Positions 11,989 to 23,275 are shown, counted from the first letter of the stretch. The stretch: DNA of 64,000 nt from Siphonodentalium dalli (GCA_032622095.1 CP136069.1:128073123-128137122); one strand, 5' to 3'. The notes: generated from the letters alone by a model not told the origin. Numbers and translations: made by a program.

Positions 11989-12763
11989 CCCGCTAAGGGA
12001 CTAACTATTTAATTCCTGTACTTTATGATATGTGACTGCCAGAACCCTTGAAATATTGGCTTTTAACGACACACAGCCTGTTGAAACGCAGATTACTCAA
12101 TACAGATATCTTTACAACACTTGCAAGAGATTACAACAATCTGGTCTAATTGATCAAAAGGAAAGTGCGAACTGCCTTGATCTGATACTTGACAGGACTA
12201 ATCTTACGCACATGTGAACGGAATGCTACCACGCTATTACACATTGGCTATGTCAATCACACTTAACGAACCAATGAAATTACGTGTTTGCTATACTGCC
12301 GTATTACACACAGAACGGTGGGCCGACCAGAGCACGTGTTATATTGACCAGCGATATTTCTAGTAAGTGCAGACCACACAACTTCGGGTCTGTGATAACT
12401 TGCACATAATGTTGCTTCCGACTTATTGCTATTTCACTACGAATGACACAATAACTCACGCCTATTATAATAGGCATGTTACTATGAACAACATGCGAAG
12501 CCTTGAAGGCCATCGCTCAATTCAGCTGTCTTGAGACAGTCTGTATCTACCATGCACACATACCTATATGTGTTGATCCCTCAGTTACTTTGAGGAATCT
12601 TAATTCCGCTCTCTCCTGATGAGACCTTGCGGGTTCACCAATTTCTAAATTGGTTGACAAAATAGGTCGAAACACTAAAAGGCAGTGTAGAGTGCTACAT
12701 AGAATGTCCCGTCCATAGATCGGATGGGATGTTGGTATTTATCCAATTTTATATAAAAACATA
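11989..12763 (+). repeat. Delta module, copy 1 (hammerhead-bearing)
   Basis: About 775 bp, repeated at about 15555-16328 and 16844-17614. It is rich in small hairpins, including GCCTATTATAATAGGC near 12458 and CTCAGTTACTTTGAG near 12580, then the hammerhead-like fold. It ends in TATTTATCCAATTTTATA. Two short frames recur in the copies, but neither shows a domain. Confidence 0.88.
12606..12700 (+). ncRNA. Type I hammerhead ribozyme candidate, copy 1
   Basis: The conserved core CTGATGA is at 12616-12622. Stem II pairs GACCT (12623-12627) with AGGTC (12664-12668). Inside it a second helix pairs ACCAATTT with AAATTGGT. GAAA follows at 12669-12672. Stem III pairs ACACT (12672-12676) with AGTGT (12684-12688) around a 7-base loop. 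The expected cleavage site is after GTA at 12689. Stem I closes with CTC (12613-12615) and GAG (12690-12692), with weaker pairing beyond. Order and spacing fit a type I hammerhead, a self-cleaving RNA known from animal satellites, retrozymes and Penelope-like elements. The weak part is stem I. Activity and transcription are inferred. Confidence 0.78.
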
Positions 12764-13240
12764 CTATATAGGTATGCAACTGTTTTCCTACATGCTACGT
12801 GTATATGTACTTACTCTCATTCAAACAGAATGTGTACTACTTAACTATTTAATCGTGCTCTATACACGATATTACACCATGACATCAATGAACGTGGATG
12901 CCTGCCTATATACATAGTATATGCATGTATACTATCTAAGTATGCAAGTGTTTCCAATAGCAAACGTGTATATATACTGACTTACATTCCAACCGAATGT
13001 GTTCTACTCTACTATGTAATCATGCTTTCTACACGGTGTGACACCATGACATCCCTTAATTTGGATGCTTGCCTACATATTAGATGTATAATATCTAAGT
13101 ATGCAACTGTTTTCCAATAGGAAACGTGTATATATACTGATTCTCATTCAAACTGAATGTGTACCACTTAACTACTTAATTATGCTTTCTACACGATAGG
13201 ACACAATGACATCCCGTAATATGGATGCCTGTCTACATTT
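12764..13240 (+). repeat. Alpha units of the satellite block, second run
   Basis: Three tandem alpha units, starting directly after the first delta module and leading into beta copy 3. They match 7870-8340 unit for unit, which shows that the higher-order period includes this run. Confidence 0.85.
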
Positions 13241-14321
13241 CGAACTAGCAAGAAGTGTGCATTATATATACACAAAAGATAAACTAAATGAATAAATTCA
13301 TAGCAATTAGAAGATTGAAATCTTCCCATGATGTCACACGATAAATAGTGTTAAAACCAATTGTACATGTTAATGTACTGAGACATTAGTGTCTCGAAGT
13401 ATAAACTCTTCATCCACAAACGTGAAAAATCACAAACTCAAGTGACCTGCTAAAATTGGTCTACTCTAGCTATCAAAATGGCAAACATATCCAACTAGCA
13501 ATGCGTGTGCTTTGTATTTAAACGAGGGCCCACTGATATTCAATTGAATTCATCCATTTATTTGGGAAATTCATTGGGTAACACGCTCAACTTATCTGGA
13601 AGACACATATAGAGCCCACTAATATTATTTGATATTATGCTCTGTCTTGCTTGATTATTATATACACATGCGAGCCAACTGGAATGCACCATTATCTCAA
13701 ACCATATATCCATGGAGAGCGGTGTGTTCTATGCTCTTACACGCTATTTTGGAATTAACATATACATGTAATACCAAATGCCATCAAATATGGCGTACTA
13801 TACACAAATTTATCTGGAAATGTATATGATTGGTGTGTCAAAACATCGACACGTCATTAATCGCCAACTCCTATAGAGTAGGGATATCAATTTCCTATCA
13901 TTAAAGTTACACAGGGCACAATGTCCACCACATGTTGATTCTGTCATGGAACAGTTTGAACTAGACTAAACCAATTCCTTCCAGACCACATGTGTTCTGG
14001 GTATATAGCATATAGGAAAACTTATATACTTCACACTCAACGTGTCTGCCCTAGTAAGCGCTGTTGTAAAGACAGGTCAAGCCATTCTAGGTTGCATATA
14101 ATATGCAAATACAGAAGAAATCTGCATCTAAAATGCAACAAATAGGCATAAACTATGCTGGTTTAAATTATGACTGTCACATTACTAACTCATTTGACTC
14201 AAAGTGCAAAACTTGGGCGTGACACGACCGACTGCTCTAATAATATAAGCAGCACGATGGAATCTATAAATTCCGGGCTCAGAATACTCATTAAAGTGGT
14301 ATTCATCCAATTTTATATAAA
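13241..14321 (+). repeat. Beta module, copy 3
   Basis: Same module as 8341-9420, with more scattered substitutions and small indels than separate the first two copies. It is therefore an older duplicate. Confidence 0.9.
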
Positions 14322-14509
14322 AATCTCATTCTTACCTAATGTGAACCACTTAAATATTAAACATGCTTTCTACACGGTATGACACCATGACATCCCTGAA
14401 CATGGATGCCTGTCTACATATTAGATGTATGATATCTAAGTATACAACTCTTTTCCAATAGGAAACGTGTATATATACCGACTCTCATTCTTACCGAATG
14501 TGTACTAGT

Positions 14510-15555
14510 TAAGTATTTAATCACTCGATACCCACGTAATTCATTTACTGAAACGGAATTTATGAACCGTTGTTCCGGGTTTCAACAAAAGCTTAAAAAA
14601 CAGGCTATTACCCGAAATAATTATCGGCGGCCCTGCAGACATTGACACTCAATGACCGACGTGCTAATTTAACCAAGAAGCACCTGCTCAATGCCACTGA
14701 TAAATCATATAAATTTGCACACAATACCATACTGGTGCATCATAATATAAGACGGTTTACAAAACAACTCGAACATTGTTTTAAACAAAATCACTCATGT
14801 GTGATACGAACAATGTCCTAACAATATGCACAAACGCGCAATGAATAATTTACTCATTGAAAATGGAAACACATGGAAAGTCTCGTTCAAAGATAGGACG
14901 TGATGTTCGTAGTTATCCATCCTTACATTAAAAACTCCCCTACATGGGAACCACTTAACTATTTAATCATGCTTTCTACACGGTATGACACCATGACATC
15001 CCTGAATTCGGATACCTGCCTACATATTAGATGTATAATATCTAAGTATGCAACTCTTTTCCAATAGGAAACGTGTATATATACTGACTCTCATTCTTAC
15101 CGAATGTGTACTACTTAAGTATTTAATCACTCGATACCCACGTAACTCATTTACTGACACGGAATTTATGAACCGTTGTTCCGTGTTTCAACAAAAGCTA
15201 AAAAACAGGCTATAACCCGAAAGAATTATCGGCAGCCCTGCATACATTGACACTCAATGACCGACGTGCTAATTTAACCAAGAAGCACCTGCTCAATGCC
15301 ACTGATAAATGATATAATTTTGCACACAATACCATACTGGTGCATCATTATATAAGACATGAAAACAACTCGAACATTGTTTTTAAAAATTCACTCATGT
15401 GAGATACGAATAATGTCTTACTATATGCACACACGCGCAGTGAATAATTTACTCATTGAAAATGGAAACACATGGACAGTCTCGTTCAAAGATCGGACGT
15501 GATGTTCGTAGTTATCCATCCTTACATTAAAAACTCCCCTACATGGGAATCAAAC
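14510..15555 (+). repeat. Gamma and gamma' modules, copy 2
   Basis: Same order as 10949-11988. The gamma' here differs from the one near 11545 at several sites (for example AAAGCTAAAAAACAGG against AAAGTTAAAAACACCAGG). The gamma' at 16400 matches the one near 11545. Confidence 0.85.
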
Positions 15556-16328
15556 ACCCGCTAAGGGACTAACTATTTAATTCTTGTACTTTACGATATG
15601 TGACTGCCAGAATCCTTGAAATATTGGCTTTTAACGACACACAGCCTGTTGAAACGTAGATTACTCAATACAGATATATCTTACAACACTTGCAAGAGAT
15701 TACAACAATCTGGTCTAATTGATCAAAAGGAAAGTGAGAACTGCCTTGATCCGATACTTGACAGGACTAATCTGGCACACATGTGAACCGAATGCTACCA
15801 CGCTATTACACAGTGGCCATGTCAATCACACTTAACGAACCAATGAAATTACGTGTTTGCTATACTGCCGTATTACACACAGAACGGTGGGCCGACCAGA
15901 GCACGTGTTATATTGACCAGCGATATTTCTAGTAAGTGCAGACCACACAACTTCGGGTCTGTGATAACTTGCACATAATGTTGCTTCCGACTTATTGCTA
16001 TTTCACTACGAATGACACAATAACTCACGCCTATTATAATAGGCATGTTACTATGAACAACATGCGAAGCCTTGAAGGCCATCGCTCAATTCAGCTGTCT
16101 TGAGACAGTCTGTATCTACCATGCACACATACCTATATGTGTTGATCCCTCAGTTACTTTGAGGAATCTTAATTCCGCTCTCTCCTGATGAGACCTTGCG
16201 GGTTCACCAATTTCTAAATTGGTTGACAAAATAGGTCGAAACACTAAAAGGCAGTGTAGAGTGCTACATAGAATGTTCCGTCCATAGATCGGATGGGATG
16301 TTGGTATTTATCCAATTTTATATAAAAT
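15555..16328 (+). repeat. Delta module, copy 2
   Basis: Matches copy 1 at an offset of about 3,569 bp, with a few substitutions in its first third. It contains the second hammerhead candidate. Confidence 0.88.
16175..16269 (+). ncRNA. Type I hammerhead ribozyme candidate, copy 2
   Basis: Core CTGATGA at 16185-16191, with the same GACCT/AGGTC stem II, GAAA and ACACT/AGTGT stem III as copy 1. No change was seen within the fold, although the surrounding module carries several. Confidence 0.78.
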
Positions 16329-17614
16329 ATAATATCTAAGTACGCAACTCTTTTCCAATAGGAAACGTGTATATATACTGACTCTCATTCTGACCGAATG
16401 TGTACTACGTAAGTATTTAATCACTCGATACCCACGTAACTCATTTACTGACACGGAATTTATGAACCGTTGTTCCGTGTTTCAACAAAAGTTAAAAACA
16501 CCAGGCTATAACCCGAAAGAATTATCGGCAGCCCTGCATACATTGACACTCAATGACCGACGTGCTAATTTAACCAAGAAGCACCACTGATAAATGATAT
16601 AATTTTGCACACAATACCATACTGGTGCATCATTATATAAGACATGAAAACAACTCGAACATTGTTTTTAAAAAATTCACTCATGTAAGATACGAATAAT
16701 GTCCTTACTATATTCACACACGCGCAGTGAATAATTTACTCATTGAAAATGGAAACACATGGACAGTCTCGTTCAAAGATCGGACGTGATGTTCGTAGTT
16801 ATCCATCCTTACATTAAAAACTCCCCTACATGGGAATCAAACACCCGCTAAGGGACTAACTATTTAATTCCTGTACTTTATGATATGTGACTGCCAGAAC
16901 CCTTGAAATATTGGCTTTTAACGACACACAGCCTGTTGAAACGCAGATTACTCAATACAGATATCTTTACAACACTTGCAAGAGATTACAACAATCTGGT
17001 CTAATTGATCAAAAGGAAAGTGCGAACTGCCTTGATCTGATACTTGACAGGACTAATCTTACGCACATGTGAACGGAATGCTACCACGCTATTACACATT
17101 GGCTATGTCAATCACACTTAACGAACCAATGAAATTACGTGTTTGCTATACTGCCGTATTACACACAGAACGGTGGGCCGACCAGAGCACGTGTTATATT
17201 GACCAGCGATATTTCTAGTAAGTGCAGACCACACAACTTCGGGTCTGTGATAACTTGCACATAATGTTGCTTCCGACTTATTGCTATTTCACTACGAATG
17301 ACACAATAACTCACGCCTATTATAATAGGCATGTTACTATGAACAACATGCGAAGCCTTGAAGGCCATCGCTCAATTCAGCTGTCTTGAGACAGTCTGTA
17401 TCTACCATGCACACATACCTATATGTGTTGATCCCTCAGTTACTTTGAGGAATCTTAATTCCGCTCTCTCCTGATGAGACCTTGCGGGTTCACCAATTTC
17501 TAAATTGGTTGACAAAATAGGTCGAAACACTAAAAGGCAGTGTAGAGTGCTACATAGAATGTCCCGTCCATAGATCGGATGGGATGTTGGTATTTATCCA
17601 ATTTTATATAAAAA
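16328..17614 (+). repeat. Partial higher-order unit: gamma' plus delta copy 3
   Basis: Matches 11473-12759 at a constant offset of 4,855 bp and appears almost identical to it. It is less like its immediate neighbour at 15040-16328. The join at 16327/16328 falls on the TATAATATCTAAG module border. Confidence 0.88.
17461..17555 (+). ncRNA. Type I hammerhead ribozyme candidate, copy 3
   Basis: Core CTGATGA at 17471-17477, with all three stems as in copy 1. In a transcript through the array, the three predicted cleavage sites would lie 3,569 and 1,286 nt apart. Confidence 0.78.
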
Positions 17615-18011
17615 CTACTGGGCTCACCAGCGTGCTGTGCGGCGTCCTGTTGGCCAACATCTCCAGCTGTCCAGCCACGGCGCTTCTGTTCGATGGATCT
17701 GCACTCGTGGGATGCTGTGGGGCGATTTCCACGCCCGTTCGCCCGGGAGCTCGCCGCTTGTCCGCAGTCTCGGCATCCTACCCACATCATCCAGCTTGGC
17801 TCGAACGACCTCACAGCCGGTGGGTACCGTGAATTACATGCCAATGTTAAGCGGGAACTTTCATAGGTGCATGAATCGTTGCCTGACTGCACCCTTATTT
17901 GGTCACAAGTATTCCCGCGCCGCTATTGGCACAACGCCCATCGCCCGAGTATTGGTGCTCGCCAGCGCCGGGACTTTATCCAACGCATGTTGGGCTTTGT
18001 CTTACATCACG
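17615..18011 (+). repeat. 397-bp direct duplication, right copy
   Basis: Second copy of 7307-7703. To its right the retroelement continues without further interruption. Confidence 0.95.
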
Positions 18012-18161
18012 GGGGTCGTGGCATCAAGCACCCAGCCATTTGCGCTTCGTTCCGATGGGATCCATCTCTCCCCCGTCGGCAACAATATCTATCTGAATAG
18101 TCTCCGGGGCGCCCTGGAGACCTTCCTGGCATCTGACACTATGGTTTTCCCGGTGGTTTAA
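17615..18161 (+). pseudogene. SGNH-hydrolase-like region of the Ngaro element, continuation
   Basis: Contains the same LGSND-like block as the first copy and, further on, a DGIHLSPVGNNIYL segment (18055-18100). That segment matches the Asp-x-x-His catalytic block at the end of SGNH esterases. The two blocks are not in one uninterrupted frame, so the region is broken. It lies in the usual position for this accessory ORF, just upstream of the B1 repeat. Confidence 0.65.
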
Positions 18162-18395
18162 CTGTTTCATTGCTGTAATTGGGCATGGAGCTCCTGGTTT
18201 GGGGAAGTGCTGCGCACTCTATGGCGGTCCTGCAGATGGTGGTAGTGGTAGTGTCGCCATAGCGTTATAACCTGTCTGGTAACTTTGATGGGTGGCTTAT
18301 CAATAGTAGCTTAATATGTTTATGACTGCGCAGTCATCTTATGCTTATTCGAGAGTGCTCTCGAACTGTAGCCTGAGTGTAATATTCCAGGCCGT

Positions 18396-18801
18396 TGCTT
18401 AGCCATAGGGAGTTGGGCTGTCCAGTGGTCTCTACTGCCATTCCTGCGTCGCACTCGTTGGGCTTCTCCCTGTTGGCCGTGTGTGCTTATTGCTTAGGGC
18501 GCCTCATAGCAATTCTTGGGCGCCGGCTCCGAATCGTACCTTAGCTCGTCGGGCCATGCTCATGCCTGCGCTGTACAGCAGTATTTCTTCAGCGTTCTCT
18601 GCTTCGGCTTCTCGTCAGAGCGAAGGCTCTGCTTAATTGGCTTTTCCATGCGTATGGGCTATCTGCAGGACAAGCTTATAATGTTGCATTAAAGCTGAGA
18701 TCATACCCCACTCATGTGTTGTCGTTTAAATATTCCGTGCAGTAGTGGCAGGGCTGTCACTGGTGGGGGTAGTGTCTCTTGGATCTGAGTGATCACATAA
18801 T
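18396..18801 (+). repeat. Ngaro split direct repeat B1
   Basis: A 406-bp repeat beginning TGCTTAGCCATAGGGAG and ending GATCACATAAT. It is repeated at 19228-19633 with no difference seen, and it abuts A2 with ATAAT shared. Confidence 0.93.
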
Positions 18802-18998
18802 GCACCCAGGGCCGATAAGGTTCGGGGTGATTTATGTGGTTCTTTGATCCTGTCATCCGGCAGACATTCCGGATTTTCGGTACTATCCGTTCCGTATCGG
18901 CCGAACTTAAAAGTCCGCATTTTACATCCGCCCGGAATGCTGCCTCCTTCCGGTAACTGAAAAAAGCAATTCACTCTTGAATTATATGCATCGCGCTC
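18797..18998 (+). repeat. Ngaro split direct repeat A2
   Basis: Second copy of A1, joined directly to B1. This A2-after-B1 arrangement separates Ngaro elements from LTR elements. About 230 bp of unique sequence (18999-19227) lies between A2 and B2. Confidence 0.93.
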
Positions 18999-19227
18999 CC
19001 TCCCTCCCCCCCTTGGAGCTCCATGCCCCGCTTTGTTCGGCGTCCCGAGTGGCACGCCATATTCATTGTTCTGTGATGCCTGTTTTGTTTTGGGCCTAGG
19101 GCCCTGTGTGTTTGCATCTCGTTGCTGCTGTTTGTTTTCCCTTTCAGGTGCTGTGTCATCAGTGCCATTGATCCAGCCTTGGTGCGTCCTGCAGGGGTAA
19201 CTTTGGTGTTACCTGCCCATACCACGG

Positions 19228-19633
19228 TGCTTAGCCATAGGGAGTTGGGCTGTCCAGTGGTCTCTACTGCCATTCCTGCGTCGCACTCGTTGGGCTTCTC
19301 CCTGTTGGCCGTGTGTGCTTATTGCTTAGGGCGCCTCATAGCAATTCTTGGGCGCCGGCTCCGAATCGTACCTTAGCTCGTCGGGCCATGCTCATGCCTG
19401 CGCTGTACAGCAGTATTTCTTCAGCGTTCTCTGCTTCGGCTTCTCGTCAGAGCGAAGGCTCTGCTTAATTGGCTTTTCCATGCGTATGGGCTATCTGCAG
19501 GACAAGCTTATAATGTTGCATTAAAGCTGAGATCATACCCCACTCATGTGTTGTCGTTTAAATATTCCGTGCAGTAGTGGCAGGGCTGTCACTGGTGGGG
19601 GTAGTGTCTCTTGGATCTGAGTGATCACATAAT
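19228..19633 (+). repeat. Ngaro split direct repeat B2, right end of element
   Basis: Second copy of B1. It ends GATCACATAAT and is followed by genomic ACTGCC. With the left flank CAGGTG, the inferred empty site is CAGGTG-ATAAT-ACTGCC. Confidence 0.93.
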
Positions 19634-20511
19634 ACTGCCATATTTCGTTGAACATCATATTGATAAATAACACGTTTTTGGAAATGGTATACCATAGTTG
19701 ACAGTGGTTAGCATTATTTTGTTGTAATTAAACGATTCTGATAACTAAAGCATATTTTGAAGAAATGTTGTTATTGTAACTTGATGATATGGGGACCGAT
19801 CGGATTGAGTACCTTTAAAAACAATTAACTAATTATGAGTCATTATTTATTTCCCTTTGAAACTCAACATTTCCTACATTCAGAAAAGACGTCCAATTAA
19901 TATGAATGCAAATCGGCTGTATATCAAATCAGTTGAATTTCACATTTTGAAGGACTAATATTTATGCGAGGGTAGAAAAGTTGTCACCTCAGTACCACCT
20001 TAAAATACAATGCGCATATAGGCTTTTGCAAAAGAGGTTTTACGAAAACTTCTAAACTGATATGTGTCTTCGTTGTATGGATAATAGATTGTCGCCATAT
20101 AGCAATGTTTGTGATATTCATCCCCTTATTATTCTCATATACATACCATTTCCATATATGTCTTGTAATGCATCCTACGTTTGAAACTATACTAGGCAGA
20201 ATATGGAGACTCAAAATCATATAATTGCCTATGCGATGGCGTACGAATAACCGAACTGCGTACATATCAGCCTAATGTCTACCAAAAATTCCGAGGCGTC
20301 ATCTCTTTAACTTTAACCTATTCATTGTTAACTTACGGTATAACGTAGTGAAATGGCCGTTAATAATATGGCCATTTTTCCAGTGAAAAATATAAACCGG
20401 GAATATCACGAAAACCCTACAACTGACGCTGTTGAAAACTTGAAAGGCTATTATCATTCAACATCCTGGAACATCATACCCCGTTGTTGCAAACTTCGAG
20501 AGACGATGGTT
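19634..20511. other. Unique AT-rich DNA, no gene seen
   Basis: Short frames only, with no domain, no repeat shared with the rest of the window and no obvious palindrome. Confidence 0.55.
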
Positions 20512-20890
20512 CCGATCAACATATCCTAGCGCACATACGCACATAATGAAGAGATAATGTCAAATATAGGTGCATAATGTGATTATTGGTTCTGAAATAA
20601 GCAAATAATGGACTTATATCCGTCATTCTGTTTTATGGCGCGGGCCACAGTGAGAACACATGTTAACGGGCGTACACCTGAATAGTCCTGAGTCTGCTTA
20701 TTTGTGGCTTTGTCTGCACATAACCTGCTTAGAATCGCCTCATTATGAATCGATAAAGTGAAGCACGCTCTCATTTGCAGCACATTATCGACTCAAAATG
20801 GGACGATTCTAAGCAGATTATCTACTTAAAATAAGTTATATTATAAGCAGATAATGTGCGGATTTTCGCGAGAACAGGCTGTTCCGGTGC
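20512..20890 (-). mobile_element. CACATTATC-motif non-autonomous element, diverged copy
   Basis: Reverse-orientation relative of the elements at 59294 and 63498. Its ends are imperfect inverted repeats of the form CGCGRAAATNCGCACAT. Internally it repeats ATTATCTGCTTA-like and CACATTATC-like motifs in both directions, including AATCTGCTTAGAATCG and its inverse. No coding capacity. Confidence 0.65.
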
Positions 20891-21372
20891 ACCAATCTCT
20901 GCTGTCCTTTTGTGAATTGTGGCCGACTGCTGGTGTGCTGAAGTAGGTTTGTACTCCGTATGGACGTATAACACACAGCGTGGCATTATACGTCAGTACT
21001 TAATACGGACGTATAGCAGCCATGTTATGCAGTACTACATCGTGAATGAAATAATACAAATTGTACTGGTGTTTTCCGTACGGTAAATCCGCTTTTCGTT
21101 TCCGTGGAACGGAAGAGGGCGCGAACACGTTAGGCACTAAAAGCTATTAAAATTGTATCATAATCCGACAAAGAGTTTGTGCATGAGCTGCAGCAACAGC
21201 ATAACTATGATGAATTTTGTTTCCTCTTTAAGGAAATCAATACTAATTCTTTTTAACCCCAGCCGTTTCGATATCGTTTTCAGTGCAAAAATGTGATTAT
21301 GTGATACATGAATCTCGAAATTCGCAATTCGTCTGTAAGATATTGACAAACGGTTGTAACAGTCATCATGTA
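20891..21372. other. Unique spacer, no gene seen
   Basis: Contains imperfect near-palindromes around GGACGTATA (20950-21020) but nothing that can be assigned. Confidence 0.45.
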
Positions 21373-23019
21373 TTCGGTTGGCCGCTATAGTGTGATCGAA
21401 TTAAATCGCATTGTTGATCTTATGATTGTATCTATATCTGTATCCGGCATGGACTATAAGATATCGGATTTTTTTATAGCTCGGCTCCAATCGAGTTTAG
21501 TGCGCTCGTTTAATAAATTTCGTATATAATTGCGACTCATTAGATATCCCATATAATATATATTTGGAGAGTCTGGCTAGCTATATTATATTGGTGTTTG
21601 TTGATATATTGAACGTAGTTAGTGGTGTGATAATCCCCATTAGTCTGGAAGAGATATACACCTAGGTTGTCAAAAATTCCGATAACCATGTTAAAATGTG
21701 ATACAAGTCATATCTCGAAAATTCCGGTATATCTTCCAAAAATATCTGATAAAGACCGCGATATATATGTACTATGATTAAAGATACGGTAAGTGTTAGC
21801 GTTGGGTATTGCTTTTAAAATAGTCACAGTCACATCCGTTAAAACCGCCATAAACTTAAATAATATATTATAGACAAACTTGTTCTTATACCAATCATAA
21901 ATATCGCGTAAATTCCACGATGTTGTCATGTTAGTACTCTGTGTTATTTAAAAACAAACGCCATGTTATGTAAACAAACAGTACGTACGAATATGCAATA
22001 AGCAATTCACCGGGGTGACCCTACTATGTGAACATTGGTTAGAAATGCCACCGAGTTGTTTACAACATACCGGTATAGCTCTCGCTAATATCCGCCTCTC
22101 AATATTTCAGCGTTGAATGAGTCAACATGAATCACCCTCCTAAAAAATCGCCGCGGTGTTGAATGTTTTGCTTATCGCTCAATATTTATTTGTTCTACAT
22201 GTATATAAACACACACTCGGCTCACAAAAAGTGCGTTTTGTGGATATATCGCATTTATATTAGCATTATATTCGTGGGGCCAATTTCATAATTTGCTAAC
22301 TGTTATTTCTAAATTATAATCTATAACGAAGGTCATCCGTGACTTTACATTCGACCACAATATATAACGGCTAATCGACAAAGGGATTGCGAAATATAGT
22401 CTCCCATGATTAGGTGTCATCTATGATTTCCAAATTCCATGTTGTTCACTAGTTCGACAACCTATTCCCCACTGCACGGTACGACTCGATGCAAGAGCTG
22501 ACCTCATTTCTGCATGGACATGCACACAATAACGGGCTAAACTATTATGCGTAAACATAGAGCGGATAATCGTAGGAGGGGTTGGTTTCTAAAGTCTTTG
22601 ATTTTTGTTGTTGTTGAAAGGTTACGTATCACATAATTAGCCCCTAAACCCGGCCTCATGTTTTAGTAAGACACACGTGTAGTATCGGCATGCGTAGTGA
22701 TGTAACAGCTTAGCGTAATGATGTCGATGTCAATGCCGGAACTTTATTATTCTGTTAATTAGAATATAGTTATGATGTATTATGATTTGTGTTAGATTAT
22801 TTAGTGTTGACTGTGAGATAAACATGGGTGATAAGGGTGGTTGAACAATTTTGTCAACAAAAAAAAGACACATTTAAAATGGAACTATATTTGTTCTTGA
22901 ATGTGTTTTTACCTCTTGGATTGTGATAAGGAAATAAATATTAATTTGATTTGTGTGATAAAATGGATCTCAAACTCGTCGCAATTATATACGCTAACTC
23001 TGCTTTCACATGCCTGCGA

Positions 23020-23247
23020 CCGACGCATGCGTCCAAAGCATACGGCCAACACATGCGGCCAATGCATGGGGATATCGGGTTCGGCGCAATATTTCAAATA
23101 ATACATATATCACTGTGGTTGTGGCTGACGCAGTTAAACGCATCCGATTTCAAAAAGTTTTGAAATCGGTTGCGTTTAACTGCGTCCGCCGCAACCACAG
23201 TGATATATTGAAACGTTGCGCCTATAACCCGACAGACGCATGCGTTG
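23020..23247. mobile_element. Small foldback/MITE with long hairpin
   Basis: A near-perfect inverted repeat centred at about 23156. ATCACTGTGGTTGTGG ... CGCAGTTAAACGCA on the left mirrors TGCGTTTAACTGCG ... CAACCACAGTGAT on the right. ACGCATGCGT lies at both outer ends. A run of Gs follows directly. Confidence 0.75.
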
Positions 23248-23275
23248 GGGGGGGGGGGTGCATTGTGCAGCAGGT

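Larger units (their letters stand above)
7704..17614. repeat. Higher-order satellite block inserted in the Ngaro element
   Basis: A 9.9-kb AT-rich array made of four module types. Alpha is a roughly 155-165-bp tandem unit with TATGCAACTGTTTTCCAATA. Beta is about 1.08 kb. Gamma is about 0.44 kb and begins near TCACTCGATACCCACG. Delta is about 0.77 kb and carries the hammerhead. Order: alpha x4, beta, alpha, beta, alpha, gamma, alpha, gamma', delta, then alpha x3, beta, alpha, gamma, alpha, gamma', delta, then gamma', delta. The array starts TAATATCTAAGTA and ends CCAATTTTATATAAAAA, and both also serve as internal module borders. Only short frames without domains are present. Confidence 0.9.
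3319..19633 (+). mobile_element. Ngaro-type tyrosine-recombinase retroelement, broken, with two insertions
   Basis: A DIRS-order retroelement fossil. Parts in order: end repeat A1; a basic, Arg/Ser-rich gag-position region; reverse transcriptase; RNase H; part of a tyrosine recombinase; an SGNH-hydrolase-like region; then end repeats B1, A2 and B2. The split direct repeat order A1-ORFs-B1-A2-B2 is the known hallmark of Ngaro elements, and an SGNH-like ORF is known in some of them. Without its insertions it is about 5.6 kb. It is broken in several places (about five or more breaks by eye) and carries a TTAA-flanked insertion and a 9.9-kb satellite block. A1/A2 and B1/B2 look identical, so this copy inserted recently. 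Confidence 0.9.

Noticed and set aside
8729-14382. Short frames of 63-70 codons repeated in the beta and delta modules
   Set aside because: They recur only because the modules do. No domain, and lengths are what AT-rich DNA gives by chance.
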